From Clostridia bacterium (GTDB lineage: Bacteria > Bacillota > Clostridia > Oscillospirales > CAG-272): a DNA stretch of 20,924 bases. Below the pieces are notes generated by a model. It searched no databases. It was not told the origin of the DNA and saw only the letters and a list, made by a program, of their open reading frames with translations. Shown here one piece after another: positions 1-8,547 of this stretch. Numbering within the stretch: position 1 is the first letter of the stretch; every line of letters begins with the position of its first letter. The stretch is taken from the NCBI GenBank assembly GCA_900763885.1, contig CAAFLY010000012.1, positions 1 to 20,924 of the forward strand. The letters run 5' to 3'. The position numbers and the translations under genes are program-made.

Positions 1-2
1 AT

Positions 3-845
3 AAGGTGCCCGTGGTCGATATGTTTCTCTACATGTTTCAGATGATGGACGAGGGCGTGGTCACACTCAAGGGGGAAAACGCCGATAAGGTGACAGCGCT
101 GCGCGGGACGCTTGAAAAGGCACTGCTGCAGCTGCGCGGGGAAAACTGGAGCCGTCTCGTATTCACCGTGCATATGCCGGTAGAGGGTGAGGACAGCGTC
201 GCGCTTGTGGCAAGGATCCATGAGATCACGGACGAACGGTATCCGGACAGCGAAACCTTAGTCATTGGCGATATTACCAGCGCACGGGACCTCAGGAACA
301 CCTTCTCCAGCGACAATTCGCTCATCAGCCTTCTGTCAATCGTGTTTGTATACGTGATCCTGCTCTTTACGTTCCAGTCCGTGACCGGTGCGCTGCTGCT
401 TGTATTTGTGATCCAGGGCAGCATCTGGTTCAACTTTTCGTTCCCGTTTCTCACCGGCGAGAGCATCAGCTTTATCGCGTACCTCATCGTGTCGGCGATC
501 CAGATGGGAGCGACCATCGACTACGCCATCGTCATGATGAGCCGCTTCAACGATCTGAAAAAGACGCTGCCACCGAAAGAAGCCGCCGCGGAAGCCGTCA
601 AGCATAGCTTTGCCACGATCTTTACCTCCGGTACCATCATGATCACCGCCGGATTCCTCATCGCGTATCGCTCCACGGAGGTCTATATCGCCTCCATCGG
701 CATGGCACTGGGCAGAGGCGCGCTCATCTCCGTGATCCTTGTGTTGACCGCGCTGCCGCAGCTCATCTATCTGACAGACAAACTGAATACGAAAACCACC
801 TTTACGCTTCATCTTTCCATGCACGATAAGGACGACGCCCAATGA
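3..845 (+). CDS. RND/MMPL-family membrane transporter, C-terminal part (5' end outside window)
   Basis: The reading frame is open from the window edge, so only the last ~280 residues of a larger protein are present; the first GTG (position 6) is internal. A soluble stretch (about residues 1-100) is followed by at least four or five hydrophobic helices (from about residue 105 to 255). The segment ATIDYAIVMMSRFND, followed by a lysine-rich loop, matches the conserved MMPL/RND motif (GxDYxxxxxSRxxE) after a transmembrane helix. Family members export lipids or other hydrophobic molecules, or assist surface-protein assembly, using the proton motive force; the substrate here is unknown. The stop overlaps the start of the next gene (ATGA), so the two are probably translationally coupled and may act together at the cell surface. 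Confidence 0.85.
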   Translation, partial: KVPVVDMFLYMFQMMDEGVVTLKGENADKVTALRGTLEKALLQLRGENWSRLVFTVHMPVEGEDSVALVARIHEITDERYPDSETLVIGDITSARDLRNTFSSDNSLISLLSIVFVYVILLFTFQSVTGALLLVFVIQGSIWFNFSFPFLTGESISFIAYLIVSAIQMGATIDYAIVMMSRFNDLKKTLPPKEAAAEAVKHSFATIFTSGTIMITAGFLIAYRSTEVYIASIGMALGRGALISVILVLTALPQLIYLTDKLNTKTTFTLHLSMHDKDDAQ

Positions 846-3800
846 AACGAATTACCTCCCTCCTCCTGCTTCTTTCGCTCCTGTTCTCCCTTGCCGCCCC
901 TGCCTTTGCCAACGGGAATGGCGCGCCGGATGAAACGGGATCCGCCGCCATCGAAGCGATGGGTTCGGACGACAGCGCGGCATCGGACACCGGCTCTGGC
1001 GCACCCACACCTGTAACAGAGGCGACGATTGTGATCCATGACGCGGCACAGCTGCTCGCGCTTGCGGAAAAGTGTACGCTCGACACATGGTCCTATGGCA
1101 AAACGGTGGTGCTGGCGAACGACATCGACCTCACGAATACGGCATACACGAGCATTCCGGTGTTCAGCGGCATCTTTGACGGCGGCGGACACACGATCCG
1201 CAATCTGAAAATCGACTACAGCGGGTCCACACTCGGCTTCATCCGTCATGTCGGCCGTGGCGGGCAGATCAGAAATCTCACCGTGATGGGTACAGTCGCG
1301 CCGCACGGGATCCGGGAAAAGATCGGCGGCATTGCGGGGCGGAACAACGGCACCATTATCGGCTGTACCTTCTCCGGAAGCGTCGCGGGAGATACCACCG
1401 TCGGGGGAATCGCCGGATACAACGATGCAACCGGGATCATCACGGACTGCCATGTCACGGGCAGCGTCACCGGTAAAACGAGAATCGGCGGGATCGCCGG
1501 TGAAAACGCGGGCAGCATCTTCGCTTCCGAGAATGGCGCGGATGTCAACACGCTGCCGGTGGAATTCTCCGCGTCTACGGTGGTGGACAGCGTTTTGGAT
1601 GTTCGTTCAACGGATGATTTGACGGAGATCACGGATACCGTCAAGGACGTCGGCGGCGTTGCGGGCTATTCCACCGGGGCGATCCGTGACTGCAAAAACA
1701 CCGGGACGGTCGGATACATCCATATCGGCTACAACATCGGCGGGATCGTCGGTCGGCATGGCGGAAGCGTGCGTTCCTGTGAAAATACAGGCGTCGTATA
1801 CGGCAGACGGAACACGGGCGGCATTGTCGGAGAAATGGAACCGTATACCGCGTGGGTCATTTCCGAGGACGCGCTGACCTCTCTGCGCAATGCGCTGAAT
1901 ACCCTCCAGGAGCGGACCAATACCCTGCTTGACGACGTGAAAACGCAGTCGGACGCCCTCTCCGGGGAGATGAAAACGAGCATCGGTCATCTGGACGCGG
2001 CGGAGGCGGCGCTGGATGAAATGCTGACCGCGACGACGGATTTCGCAAACGGCAACATCGACGCGATAAGTGAGGTCAGTCTGCGCATTTCCGAATTTCT
2101 CAACGGCGTGGATGCGATCTCCGACGATTTCACCCTCTTCTTTGACGATCTGAGCACGGCGGCCGCGGATATTGCTGTCTTTTCCGATGAGCTGAAGGTG
2201 TCCGTGGACGATGGAGTGAAGCCTGCGCTCGATTGCCTGTCCGCCTCTATGTCGATCCTGTCCGGCGCGTTTTCCACCATGGAGGTATCTCTGACGGAGG
2301 TTTCCGACGGCTTCTATGCGCTCAAGCGGTCCCTTGGCGATCCGGACGCGATGTATGCCGCGATGCAGAGGCTTTCCCTGTCCTTTATGGAGCTGTCGGA
2401 GGCTGTGTATACCGCCTCGCAGGACATCTCCGCCCTCATCGACGGTCTTTACAACGACGGCACCTACTATTACGACGCGTTTCTCACCGCGCTCCGGGAC
2501 AATCTCACGCGACTCAATGACGATCTCGCGGCGGTCAGTGAAGCCTTTGCGGCTCTTGGCGAGGCGGTGCGCGAATTTATCCTCACCGGGGACAAGGCGC
2601 TTTTGGAGAGTGCTCTGGCGGAGCTTTCCGAGACCATCCGCGCGTCTGCCGATTCTCTGTACGGCACGATCCATTCCTTCACGTATCTCGGCGAGGGGAT
2701 GAAAAAGATGCTTGAGGATCTGCTTGTCGGGATCCCGGGGATCAACGAGGATCTCTCCCGCCTCGGTGCCGCACTGGGAAACATATCCGGCGCGATCGGC
2801 AGTGTGATCGGAGAAATGGATGTCCGCGCGCTGTCGGAGGCACTGGGAGATTTCGGCGCGGCGATGGACCATATGGCATACGCGTTTGGCGATGTGTCCC
2901 AAGCGCTTGGTGCCGCGGGCGAAGCAAAGCAGTACACGGACATCGCCCTACAGCATTTCTCCGCCGCACTGGGAGCCGCTTCCGACGCCGCCGATTCCGT
3001 CACGACGGCAGTGCATTCCCTCGATCGCGCGGCAAACGGGGCAGACGAGCTGCTCTCCGCCTTCGCCGCCAAGGAGCCGGTGCGGTTTGTACGGATCGAC
3101 GAGAGCTTCTCCACAGCACAGAATACGCTGTTTACGGAGCTCAAAAACCTGTCCGCGAGCGTGAATATCCTTGTCGATACCGCCTCGTCCGATCTGCTTG
3201 TCAACGACCTGCGCGCGCTGTCGGATCAGCTGTACCGTACCTTTGGCGTGCTGATCGATCTGGCGGATGGCGTGACGGATGTCAGCACCGATCCGGAAGC
3301 CTACCGGGATGATGTGTCCAACGAGGCAGAAGACTACACGGACGGTGTGACGGAAAAATGCAAAAACAGCGGCAATATCGAAAGCGACTACAACGCGGGC
3401 GGGATTGTCGGCAATATCTCCGTGGACATTGCGCTGGACATGGAGAACGATCTGCGTCTGTCGAATCTGTTCACCATGAGCGCAAAGCACCTGATCTATG
3501 CCGTCGTCGCGGATTGTGAGAGCTACGCCACGGTGACAGGGAAGTATTCCGGGGTCGGTGGGATTGCCGGAAACATGGATTACGGACGGATCTGCGGCGG
3601 TGTGAGCGGCGGCACGATCCAAAGCACCGGTGGGGATTATGTCGGCGGAATTGCCGGATACTCTGCCGGGACGATCGCGAATTGTCTGTCCCGCGTCAAT
3701 CTGGCCGGGAAAAACTACATCGGTGGGATCGCGGGCCGTGCGGATACAGTGACCGGGTCGTATACGCTGACCGCCATCGATACCGCGTCGGAGCGCGCCG

Positions 3801-4612
3801 GAGCCGTATGTGGTGCGTATGCCGGGGAGATCCGCGAGAACTATTTCGCGACCGCTGCAGGCAGTACCGTTTATGGCGGCGTCGATGGGATCAGTTATGC
3901 CGGAAAAGCGGAACCGATCCCGTATGACGCGCTGCTCACAAAATCCGGGAACGCCGCGCTCTTTTCCGACACGATCGTGACCTTTGTAAAGGACGGCGAG
4001 ACGGTAAAGGCGCTCCATATCCCCTTCGGCGGAGCGGTGGACGCGGACGAGATCCCGGTGATCCCCGACAAGGACGGCAAATACTGGGTCTGGGACAGCT
4101 TTGACCGGACCGCCGTATACGCGAACCTCACCGTCGGGGGCGCCTATCGCGCACCGCTTACCACCATTTCAACCGGCGAGGAGATCCCGCTCTTTCTGGT
4201 TGAGGGACGGTTCTACGCGGAACAGAAGCTGACGGCAACGGAATGGACACCGGATTTCGTCTCGCTCGGTATGGAGGAGGAGATTGAAGCCTATGCGGCG
4301 TACAAGCTATCCGTGAACGATTATGAAAACGATCTTCTGGTTCGGATGCGCCATGAGGGAGTCGGAGGGCTCTGGCTTTATCGCGACGGAGGACTCACAA
4401 AGCTGCCATTCACCGTGGACGGCAGCTACATCGTGTTCACCATCCCAAACGGCGCGTCGTTCGTGTTCATCGACGGGAAAATAACCGCACATACCGTGTC
4501 GATCCTGGCAGCCGCATCCGCAGCGGTCGTGGCACTGTCCGGCGCGATTGTCGCGGGGATGCTCAGCCGGAGACGAAAAAAGAGGAAACAGCCCCGGAAA
4601 CAGAGAAAGTGA
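842..4612 (+). CDS. Secreted, membrane-anchored GLUG-repeat protein with long coiled-coil insert
   Basis: 1256 residues. Residues 1-23 form a signal peptide ending AAPAFA. GLUG-type repeats (GGIAG, GGIVG and variants) occur near residues 160, 187, 214, 270, 298 and 325, and again near 852, 906, 933 and 960. Between the blocks, about residues 340-830 are an Ala/Leu/Asp/Ser-rich helical region with heptad-like spacing, likely a long coiled coil. The C-terminal third lacks repeats and ends in one hydrophobic helix (about 1216-1238) and a basic tail rich in RRKK, so it is anchored with the bulk outside. An AAGGA lies ~10 bases before the ATG. GLUG repeats are common in surface adhesins and IgA-protease-like proteins, but no catalytic motif is visible. 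Coupling to the MMPL transporter suggests a joint envelope function; the function itself is unknown. Confidence 0.85.
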   Translation: MKRITSLLLLLSLLFSLAAPAFANGNGAPDETGSAAIEAMGSDDSAASDTGSGAPTPVTEATIVIHDAAQLLALAEKCTLDTWSYGKTVVLANDIDLTNTAYTSIPVFSGIFDGGGHTIRNLKIDYSGSTLGFIRHVGRGGQIRNLTVMGTVAPHGIREKIGGIAGRNNGTIIGCTFSGSVAGDTTVGGIAGYNDATGIITDCHVTGSVTGKTRIGGIAGENAGSIFASENGADVNTLPVEFSASTVVDSVLDVRSTDDLTEITDTVKDVGGVAGYSTGAIRDCKNTGTVGYIHIGYNIGGIVGRHGGSVRSCENTGVVYGRRNTGGIVGEMEPYTAWVISEDALTSLRNALNTLQERTNTLLDDVKTQSDALSGEMKTSIGHLDAAEAALDEMLTATTDFANGNIDAISEVSLRISEFLNGVDAISDDFTLFFDDLSTAAADIAVFSDELKVSVDDGVKPALDCLSASMSILSGAFSTMEVSLTEVSDGFYALKRSLGDPDAMYAAMQRLSLSFMELSEAVYTASQDISALIDGLYNDGTYYYDAFLTALRDNLTRLNDDLAAVSEAFAALGEAVREFILTGDKALLESALAELSETIRASADSLYGTIHSFTYLGEGMKKMLEDLLVGIPGINEDLSRLGAALGNISGAIGSVIGEMDVRALSEALGDFGAAMDHMAYAFGDVSQALGAAGEAKQYTDIALQHFSAALGAASDAADSVTTAVHSLDRAANGADELLSAFAAKEPVRFVRIDESFSTAQNTLFTELKNLSASVNILVDTASSDLLVNDLRALSDQLYRTFGVLIDLADGVTDVSTDPEAYRDDVSNEAEDYTDGVTEKCKNSGNIESDYNAGGIVGNISVDIALDMENDLRLSNLFTMSAKHLIYAVVADCESYATVTGKYSGVGGIAGNMDYGRICGGVSGGTIQSTGGDYVGGIAGYSAGTIANCLSRVNLAGKNYIGGIAGRADTVTGSYTLTAIDTASERAGAVCGAYAGEIRENYFATAAGSTVYGGVDGISYAGKAEPIPYDALLTKSGNAALFSDTIVTFVKDGETVKALHIPFGGAVDADEIPVIPDKDGKYWVWDSFDRTAVYANLTVGGAYRAPLTTISTGEEIPLFLVEGRFYAEQKLTATEWTPDFVSLGMEEEIEAYAAYKLSVNDYENDLLVRMRHEGVGGLWLYRDGGLTKLPFTVDGSYIVFTIPNGASFVFIDGKITAHTVSILAAASAAVVALSGAIVAGMLSRRRKKRKQPRKQRK

Positions 4613-4619
4613 GATAAAG

Positions 4620-4651
4620 AAAAAGGCTTACCGTACAGGGCAAGCCTTTTT
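4620..4651 (+). terminator. Intrinsic terminator after the MMPL/GLUG operon
   Basis: A perfect 10-bp inverted repeat, AAAAAGGCTT and AAGCCTTTTT, flanks a 12-base loop, 8 bases after the GLUG-protein stop. The A-run and T-run at the two ends make it potentially bidirectional. It marks the last sequence that clearly belongs to the GC-rich operon before the AT-richer island begins. Confidence 0.85.
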
Positions 4652-4652
4652 C

Positions 4653-5387
4653 AGATTGGGAAGAGGTGGAACAGGACATCTCAAAGAAGTGTTGAATGGC
4701 ACGAAAAAAGACCACGACTTTGGTATCGAGGTCTTGAAGAGAGTGCCGGAAGCACTTGAATCGCCTGTCGCAATCATCGCGTCTAAAACCAAACCGGATT
4801 CAAGCATTGTCGCTATTCTGGATTTGTCCAGCAGGGACAAGCCTTTATTTGCCGCTGTGGAAATAGACGGATATGGAATGCTCAACAAAGAATCTATTGA
4901 TAGCAATGCAATCACAAGCATACACGAAAGAAAGAACGCATCCACGCTGCTCTCCGACGCGATTGCACACGACAGGGACGATTCCATCAGTGTTTTCTAT
5001 GTAGACAAAGAAAAAGCCACCAGACTGCTTGATGCATCCGGGGTACAATTCCCCGGTCCAACAGCACTCCCTGATGGCTACGTACATAGTATACACGATA
5101 ATGGGTCTCCTGTCAAGGAGAAATTCCAAAATGTAACACAAACGAAACAATTCAAGCGTTGGTTCGGAGATTGGGAGACACACCCAGAAACCGCAAGCAA
5201 GGTGGTGAACGAAGACGGAACGCTGCGAATTGTGTATCACGGCACAACAGAAAACTTTACTGTGTTTGAATGCGGAGATGTTGTGTATCATGTTGGCACA
5301 AAAGCACAGGCTGAGGACAGAATCAACGGTCTCAAAAACAGTCATGGGATGGAATTGTATGCAGACGAAAATTGCAGAGACCCCTAA
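4653..5387 (+). pseudogene. Polyvalent-protein fragment: MuF-C-like domain plus truncated ART-like domain
   Basis: An open frame continues from upstream without a convincing start or ribosome site. From about 4680 to 5120 it resembles the C-terminal domain attached to phage MuF-type proteins: a segment like VLKRVPEALESP, then IVAILDL, then DSNAITSI, NASTLL and a later DGYVHSI. From about 5140 follows FKRWFGDWE and SKVVNEDGT...VYHGT, the hallmark of the ADP-ribosyltransferase-like ART-PolyVal domain; the His of YHGT is the expected NAD-binding residue. The domain stops at 5387 after about 70 residues, too short to be whole, and the later catalytic positions are missing. I call it 5'-truncated and broken; domain names rest on remembered family patterns. 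Confidence 0.65.
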
Positions 5388-5428
5388 TGACTCTGTTGTG
5401 GGCAAAACCACTCAAATCAGCAGTGGGA

Positions 5429-5511
5429 TCTCTGCTGATTCCAGTATACCGCAATCCGGTGAAAATGTCAACCCTACCGGTGTATCTGTAACAGAAATGC
5501 AACAATCGAAA
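5429..5511 (+). repeat. Linker repeat, copy A
   Basis: Encodes the linker SADSSIPQSGENVNPTG then SVTEMQQS. A diverged second copy lies at 6938-7020 in the same orientation and frame, with most bases identical. The linker follows an ART-like module in both cases, which points to duplication of an ART-linker unit inside the original polyvalent protein. Confidence 0.8.
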
Positions 5512-6937
5512 GGCATCAACGTGCGTACATACGAATCGGACAATGAAGAATCCCGTCTGGAAACGCTGAACAAACTGGACGGCGTGCGGTTTTCTAAAGA
5601 TGTGGATACGGAAGCTGATTCCAAAATCACGCAGTATGACATTGAACAGCTGCGTTCCATCGGAAGAAAAAGCATTTTCGATTTCACGCACGAAGACATT
5701 CAGAAGTCCGACAAGTGGGCAAAGAAATTCTATGCCGAATTGGGTGCGAAATCCCCGTTCTTCCGCGCGTGGTTCGGCGATTGGAGAGCAAACGACACAG
5801 AGAAAATAAACATTGTATCTGTTCCGACTATTGACATCAAGGATGCAACACTTGAATATGGTGATTATCATATCAATGATACCGGATGGGATGTTTACGC
5901 AGGGCGCACACTGAAAGACGATACAACGCACCATTCCGGCGGAGAACGAATCAATGTAAAGTCTCTAAATTCAATCGAATCCATCCTACAGAACGCCGTG
6001 CTTTTCGATACTGTTGTGTCAGAGAACAACACCAATAAGAAAGCCAAATACACAGCATTCTTGCACAAACTATATACTCCGATTACGTACAACAATTCCG
6101 AGTATATAGCAGTCACCACAGTAGAGGAATATTACAACGAAAGCGTAAACGACTTTTCAAAAAGAGCATACAATCTCAAAAGCATAAAGATAGAGCCTGC
6201 CGACGGGCGGTTAGAGAAAATCTCCACTTCACCAATGTCTGGCACAGGCTCTACAATAAGTATATCCGATTTATACTCTCTTGTCAAGAGCAACGACAAA
6301 AATTTCAAGGAAATTCCTGCAAGCAAGGTTGTGAATGAAGATGGAACGCCAAAAGTAATGTATCATGGTACCTCGTCTTTCGGTTTTACTGTGTTCGATT
6401 ACAGCCACCAGAAATTTGGATTGTTCGGAGTAGGCTCGTATTTCACAGACGACATAGATGTTGCCACTTCTTATACCGAAAAGGGGAAAGGCAACAGCAA
6501 GGGCGTATACGCTGTGTATCTGAACATAAAAAACCCCCTTGACATGGACAAGAACGCCAACGTATCCGATTGGAACCAACATGCCCCAGACGCAGAAGGG
6601 TATTTCAATAATTGCCAGACGAACGAAGATTGCTTCAAGGCATTAAAGGAATACTGTGCTGACGAATATATGACAAAATACGAAGTAGATGAATTGCTCA
6701 AAACGGCAAAGTCCTTTATCAATGAAGAAGCTGTTCACAAGAAAAAATTTGACAATTTCGCGCGTGGAGAGATTAGGTTTAAAGTCGGGAACAACGGATA
6801 CGCCGCAGAAATTCTTGTCGGAATAAGGAGAAATCAAAATGCAGAACTTTATGATATTGTAAACATTGTCCCGATAAAAATAACAGAGAACTCCGGACGC
6901 TATGTTACGGGCAATACCGTTCAAGCGGGACAGAAGT

Positions 6938-7020
6938 TCTCTGCTGACACAAGTTTACCACAATCCGGCGAATCTGTCAACCGCACTGGTGAATCTGTAA
7001 CAGAAATGAAACAATCGAAC
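6938..7020 (+). repeat. Linker repeat, copy B
   Basis: Encodes SADTSLPQSGESVNRTG then SVTEMKQS, matching copy A at 5429-5511. It sits downstream of the better-preserved ART-like module. Confidence 0.8.
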
Positions 7021-7239
7021 GGAGAAATCAGGAATAGCAAAGACGTATTCACGCAGGAAGAACGTGAGAAAATCATTTCCAAAGGTTACACAGACTACCT
7101 CGCGCGGCAGTTTGTCGTGAAGGATAAGTCCGGAGAACACGCGAAAGCCGTTTTCCCGCTAAAGAACAATCATAAACAAATGGGCGCCTGTCGTTTCGTT
7201 CCCGAGATCGACTGCACCCGTTTTTATTGCTTGTTTGTA

Positions 7240-7701
7240 TTATACAGTATCCACCGTATCGCACATAGCTGGGTCCGCTTCGACAGGCGCCTGTAAAGAC
7301 ACAGCAGCGGATAGCGATTGGTACACCTCGCGTATCTTTTGCAGTATCGGTTCATCCGCCGGGCAGAACGCGTATTGCGGGATCTCCTCCGGTGTGATGT
7401 AGCGCATGGCGACATGCTCCAGAAGCTGCGGCGTGCCGGAAACGATCGTCGCGTGGTACACGGTCAGATGCACGGTAACATCCGGATAATTGTGGAACAC
7501 ATCCCCAAACTGCGCCCCGACCTCCACCACAATGCCAAGCTCCTCCCTGCATTCCCGCACCAGCGCTGTCTCACCATCCTCGCCCGCCTCCAGTTTGCCG
7601 CCGACAAGTTCCCAGAGCAGTCCCTGCTTTTTCTGCGGCGGTCGTTGACAGATCAAAAATTTCCCGTTTTGCCAGATGAGCGCGCCTGCCACCTCAATCA
7701 T
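7240..7701 (-). CDS. MutT-type Nudix hydrolase ((d)NTP pyrophosphohydrolase)
   Basis: 153 residues from the ATG at 7701, close to the usual MutT length. A complete Nudix box (GX5EX7REUXEEXGU) spans residues 35-57: GKLEAGE, seven residues, REC, REEL, GI. Its glutamates bind the catalytic Mg2+. MutT proteins hydrolyse oxidised nucleotides such as 8-oxo-dGTP to the monophosphate in the cytosol, preventing mutation; relatives act on other nucleoside diphosphate derivatives, so the exact substrate is open. The start is chosen because a G-rich ribosome site (GGGGGGG) lies about 8 bases upstream and the MutT fold begins there (VAGALIW). The frame is open back to 7809, but that extension overlaps the gene's own promoter. 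It is a monocistronic unit. Confidence 0.9.
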   Translation of the reverse strand: MIEVAGALIWQNGKFLICQRPPQKKQGLLWELVGGKLEAGEDGETALVRECREELGIVVEVGAQFGDVFHNYPDVTVHLTVYHATIVSGTPQLLEHVAMRYITPEEIPQYAFCPADEPILQKIREVYQSLSAAVSLQAPVEADPAMCDTVDTV

Positions 7702-7730
7702 ATCATAGCCCCCCCAATGCGTTTTTCGAT

Positions 7731-7759
7731 AGTATACCACAGAATCCGCGAAAATGCAA
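7731..7759 (-). promoter_or_regulatory. Sigma-A-type promoter of the Nudix gene
   Basis: On the minus strand, TTGCAT (-35, 7754-7759) and TATACT (-10, 7731-7736) are separated by exactly 17 bases, about 30 bases before the Nudix start. This supports the downstream start codon at 7701. Confidence 0.8.
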
Positions 7760-7765
7760 CGCCGG

Positions 7766-7785
7766 AAAAGCTGTCGGTTCCAGCT
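7766..7785 (-). terminator. Possible weak terminator of the cobalamin-uptake operon
   Basis: After the S-subunit stop (7846), the minus strand carries AGCTG and CAGCT as a short stem followed by TTTT. A competing GCTGT/ACAGC hairpin overlaps it. The stem is only 5 bp and the T-run is short, so termination is likely but this exact site is not well supported. Confidence 0.3.
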
Positions 7786-7845
7786 GTTTTTACAGCGCAG
7801 AGCCGCCATAGACAGGTCGGTTCGCGCTTCGATGCTGGAGAGGGC

Positions 7846-8547
7846 CTAAATCCCGTATTTTTGCCGGATCCGGGTGAGCTTTTCGGCAAACGGCTTGCGG
7901 AACCAGAACAAAAACAGCACATTCGACACCGCGTATAGGATCGTGTGCGGAATGGCGGTGGCGATGGCGGCGAGATATAAGGCAAGCGAGAAGCCACCGC
8001 TCCACAGAACCGTCCACACATCCATGAGAAGGGAGAAAAACACCCCGGACAGCACACCGTAGCCATACAGCGCGGCAGGATGCTTTCGCAACATCGGCGC
8101 GATGCACCCGGCGAAATACCCGATCAATCCCCAGGCGAGCATCTGAAACGGCGTCCACGGCCCCTGACCGAAGAAGAAATTGGAGAAAAGAGCTGCCATC
8201 GCGCCGACAAAGAAGCCGGATTCCCTGCCGAGATACAGCGCGGTCAGCGTGGTGATGGCGGTGATCGGCTTGAAAAACGGGATCAATCTGCCAATGGCGG
8301 TCAACGCGGTCAGAAGCGCGGTGAGAACAAGCCGACGGGAAGCGATTCTGCGCCGGATATAGTCCGCCCCCGCTGTATCGGTTTTCCCGGATATGCCGCA
8401 GAAGAACAGCACCAGTGTCAGTACCGCGCCTATGAGGGAGATAAAGACGTATTTGCGGTCGCCGAGAAAGCACACGCCAAACGCGACCAGGGCAGGGAAC
8501 AGGCAGAGCGGAATGAAGAACGAGAGGATGCGCCGTGCCATAGTCAT
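7846..8547 (-). CDS. cbrT: ECF transporter S component, predicted cobalamin-specific (CbrT-like)
   Basis: A 233-residue, very hydrophobic protein. The region from about residue 68 has the six-helix S-component pattern with GRLIPFFKPITA, YLGRESGFFVGA and SNFFFGQGPWTPFQM, typical of a clostridial family of ECF substrate-binding subunits. Two extra helices (about residues 6-26 and 33-52) precede this core. S components bind the vitamin in the membrane and are energised by the T and ATPase subunits encoded just upstream. The substrate is inferred from the B12 riboswitch heading the operon. The start overlaps the ATPase stop (ATGA). A GAGGGGG lies one base from ATG 8547 but 7 bases from a second ATG at 8541, so the true start may be 8541. 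Confidence 0.8.
   Translation of the reverse strand: MTMARRILSFFIPLCLFPALVAFGVCFLGDRKYVFISLIGAVLTLVLFFCGISGKTDTAGADYIRRRIASRRLVLTALLTALTAIGRLIPFFKPITAITTLTALYLGRESGFFVGAMAALFSNFFFGQGPWTPFQMLAWGLIGYFAGCIAPMLRKHPAALYGYGVLSGVFFSLLMDVWTVLWSGGFSLALYLAAIATAIPHTILYAVSNVLFLFWFRKPFAEKLTRIRQKYGI

Larger units (their letters stand above)
4652..7239 (+). mobile_element. Decayed phage/conjugative-element remnant (polyvalent-protein fragments)
   Basis: Base composition shifts to clearly AT-richer sequence between the terminator and the Nudix gene, and codon use changes with it. All recognisable coding content belongs to one protein type, the large modular polyvalent proteins of phages and integrative elements. 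No integrase, transposase, structural gene or convincing attachment-site repeat is visible, so this is a fragment, not a complete element. It lies between two convergent transcription units, where an insertion would do little damage. The right edge is uncertain: phage-like protein similarity appears to fade around 7180, before the Nudix stop at 7240. Confidence 0.65.
5359..7296 (+). pseudogene. Polyvalent-protein fragment: linker, insert-bearing ART-like domain, C-terminal domain
   Basis: This continues the preceding fragment in another frame. The open frame extends upstream to 5230, but that part overlaps the ART fragment and looks non-coding. It contains a linker (about 5429-5511), a helical lead-in, AWFGDWRAND (about 5768), an inserted beta-rich domain (5800-6250, similar to inserts in related phage proteins, perhaps LPD3-like), then SKVVNEDGT...MYHGT (about 6325-6375), GSYFTDD and NIKNPLD as in ART-PolyVal domains. 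After 6770 a short domain (FARGEIRFKVGN to YDIVNIVPIKI) may be a PBECR-type nuclease-like or related phage domain; this is uncertain. The frame then runs across the Nudix stop into that gene's antisense, stopping at 7296. Candidate ATGs at 5344 and 5359 lack ribosome sites, so expression is doubtful. Confidence 0.6.

Noticed and set aside
1607..2902. 431-aa open frame antisense to the GLUG protein (and a 356-aa one at 2948-4018)
   Set aside because: Arg/His/Gln-rich composition without recognisable domains, opposite a protein with clear domains; long antisense frames are expected in GC-rich DNA.
4600..7260. Attachment-site direct repeats flanking the island
   Set aside because: No convincing direct repeat found by eye at the two edges; only an inverted 11-mer on the right.
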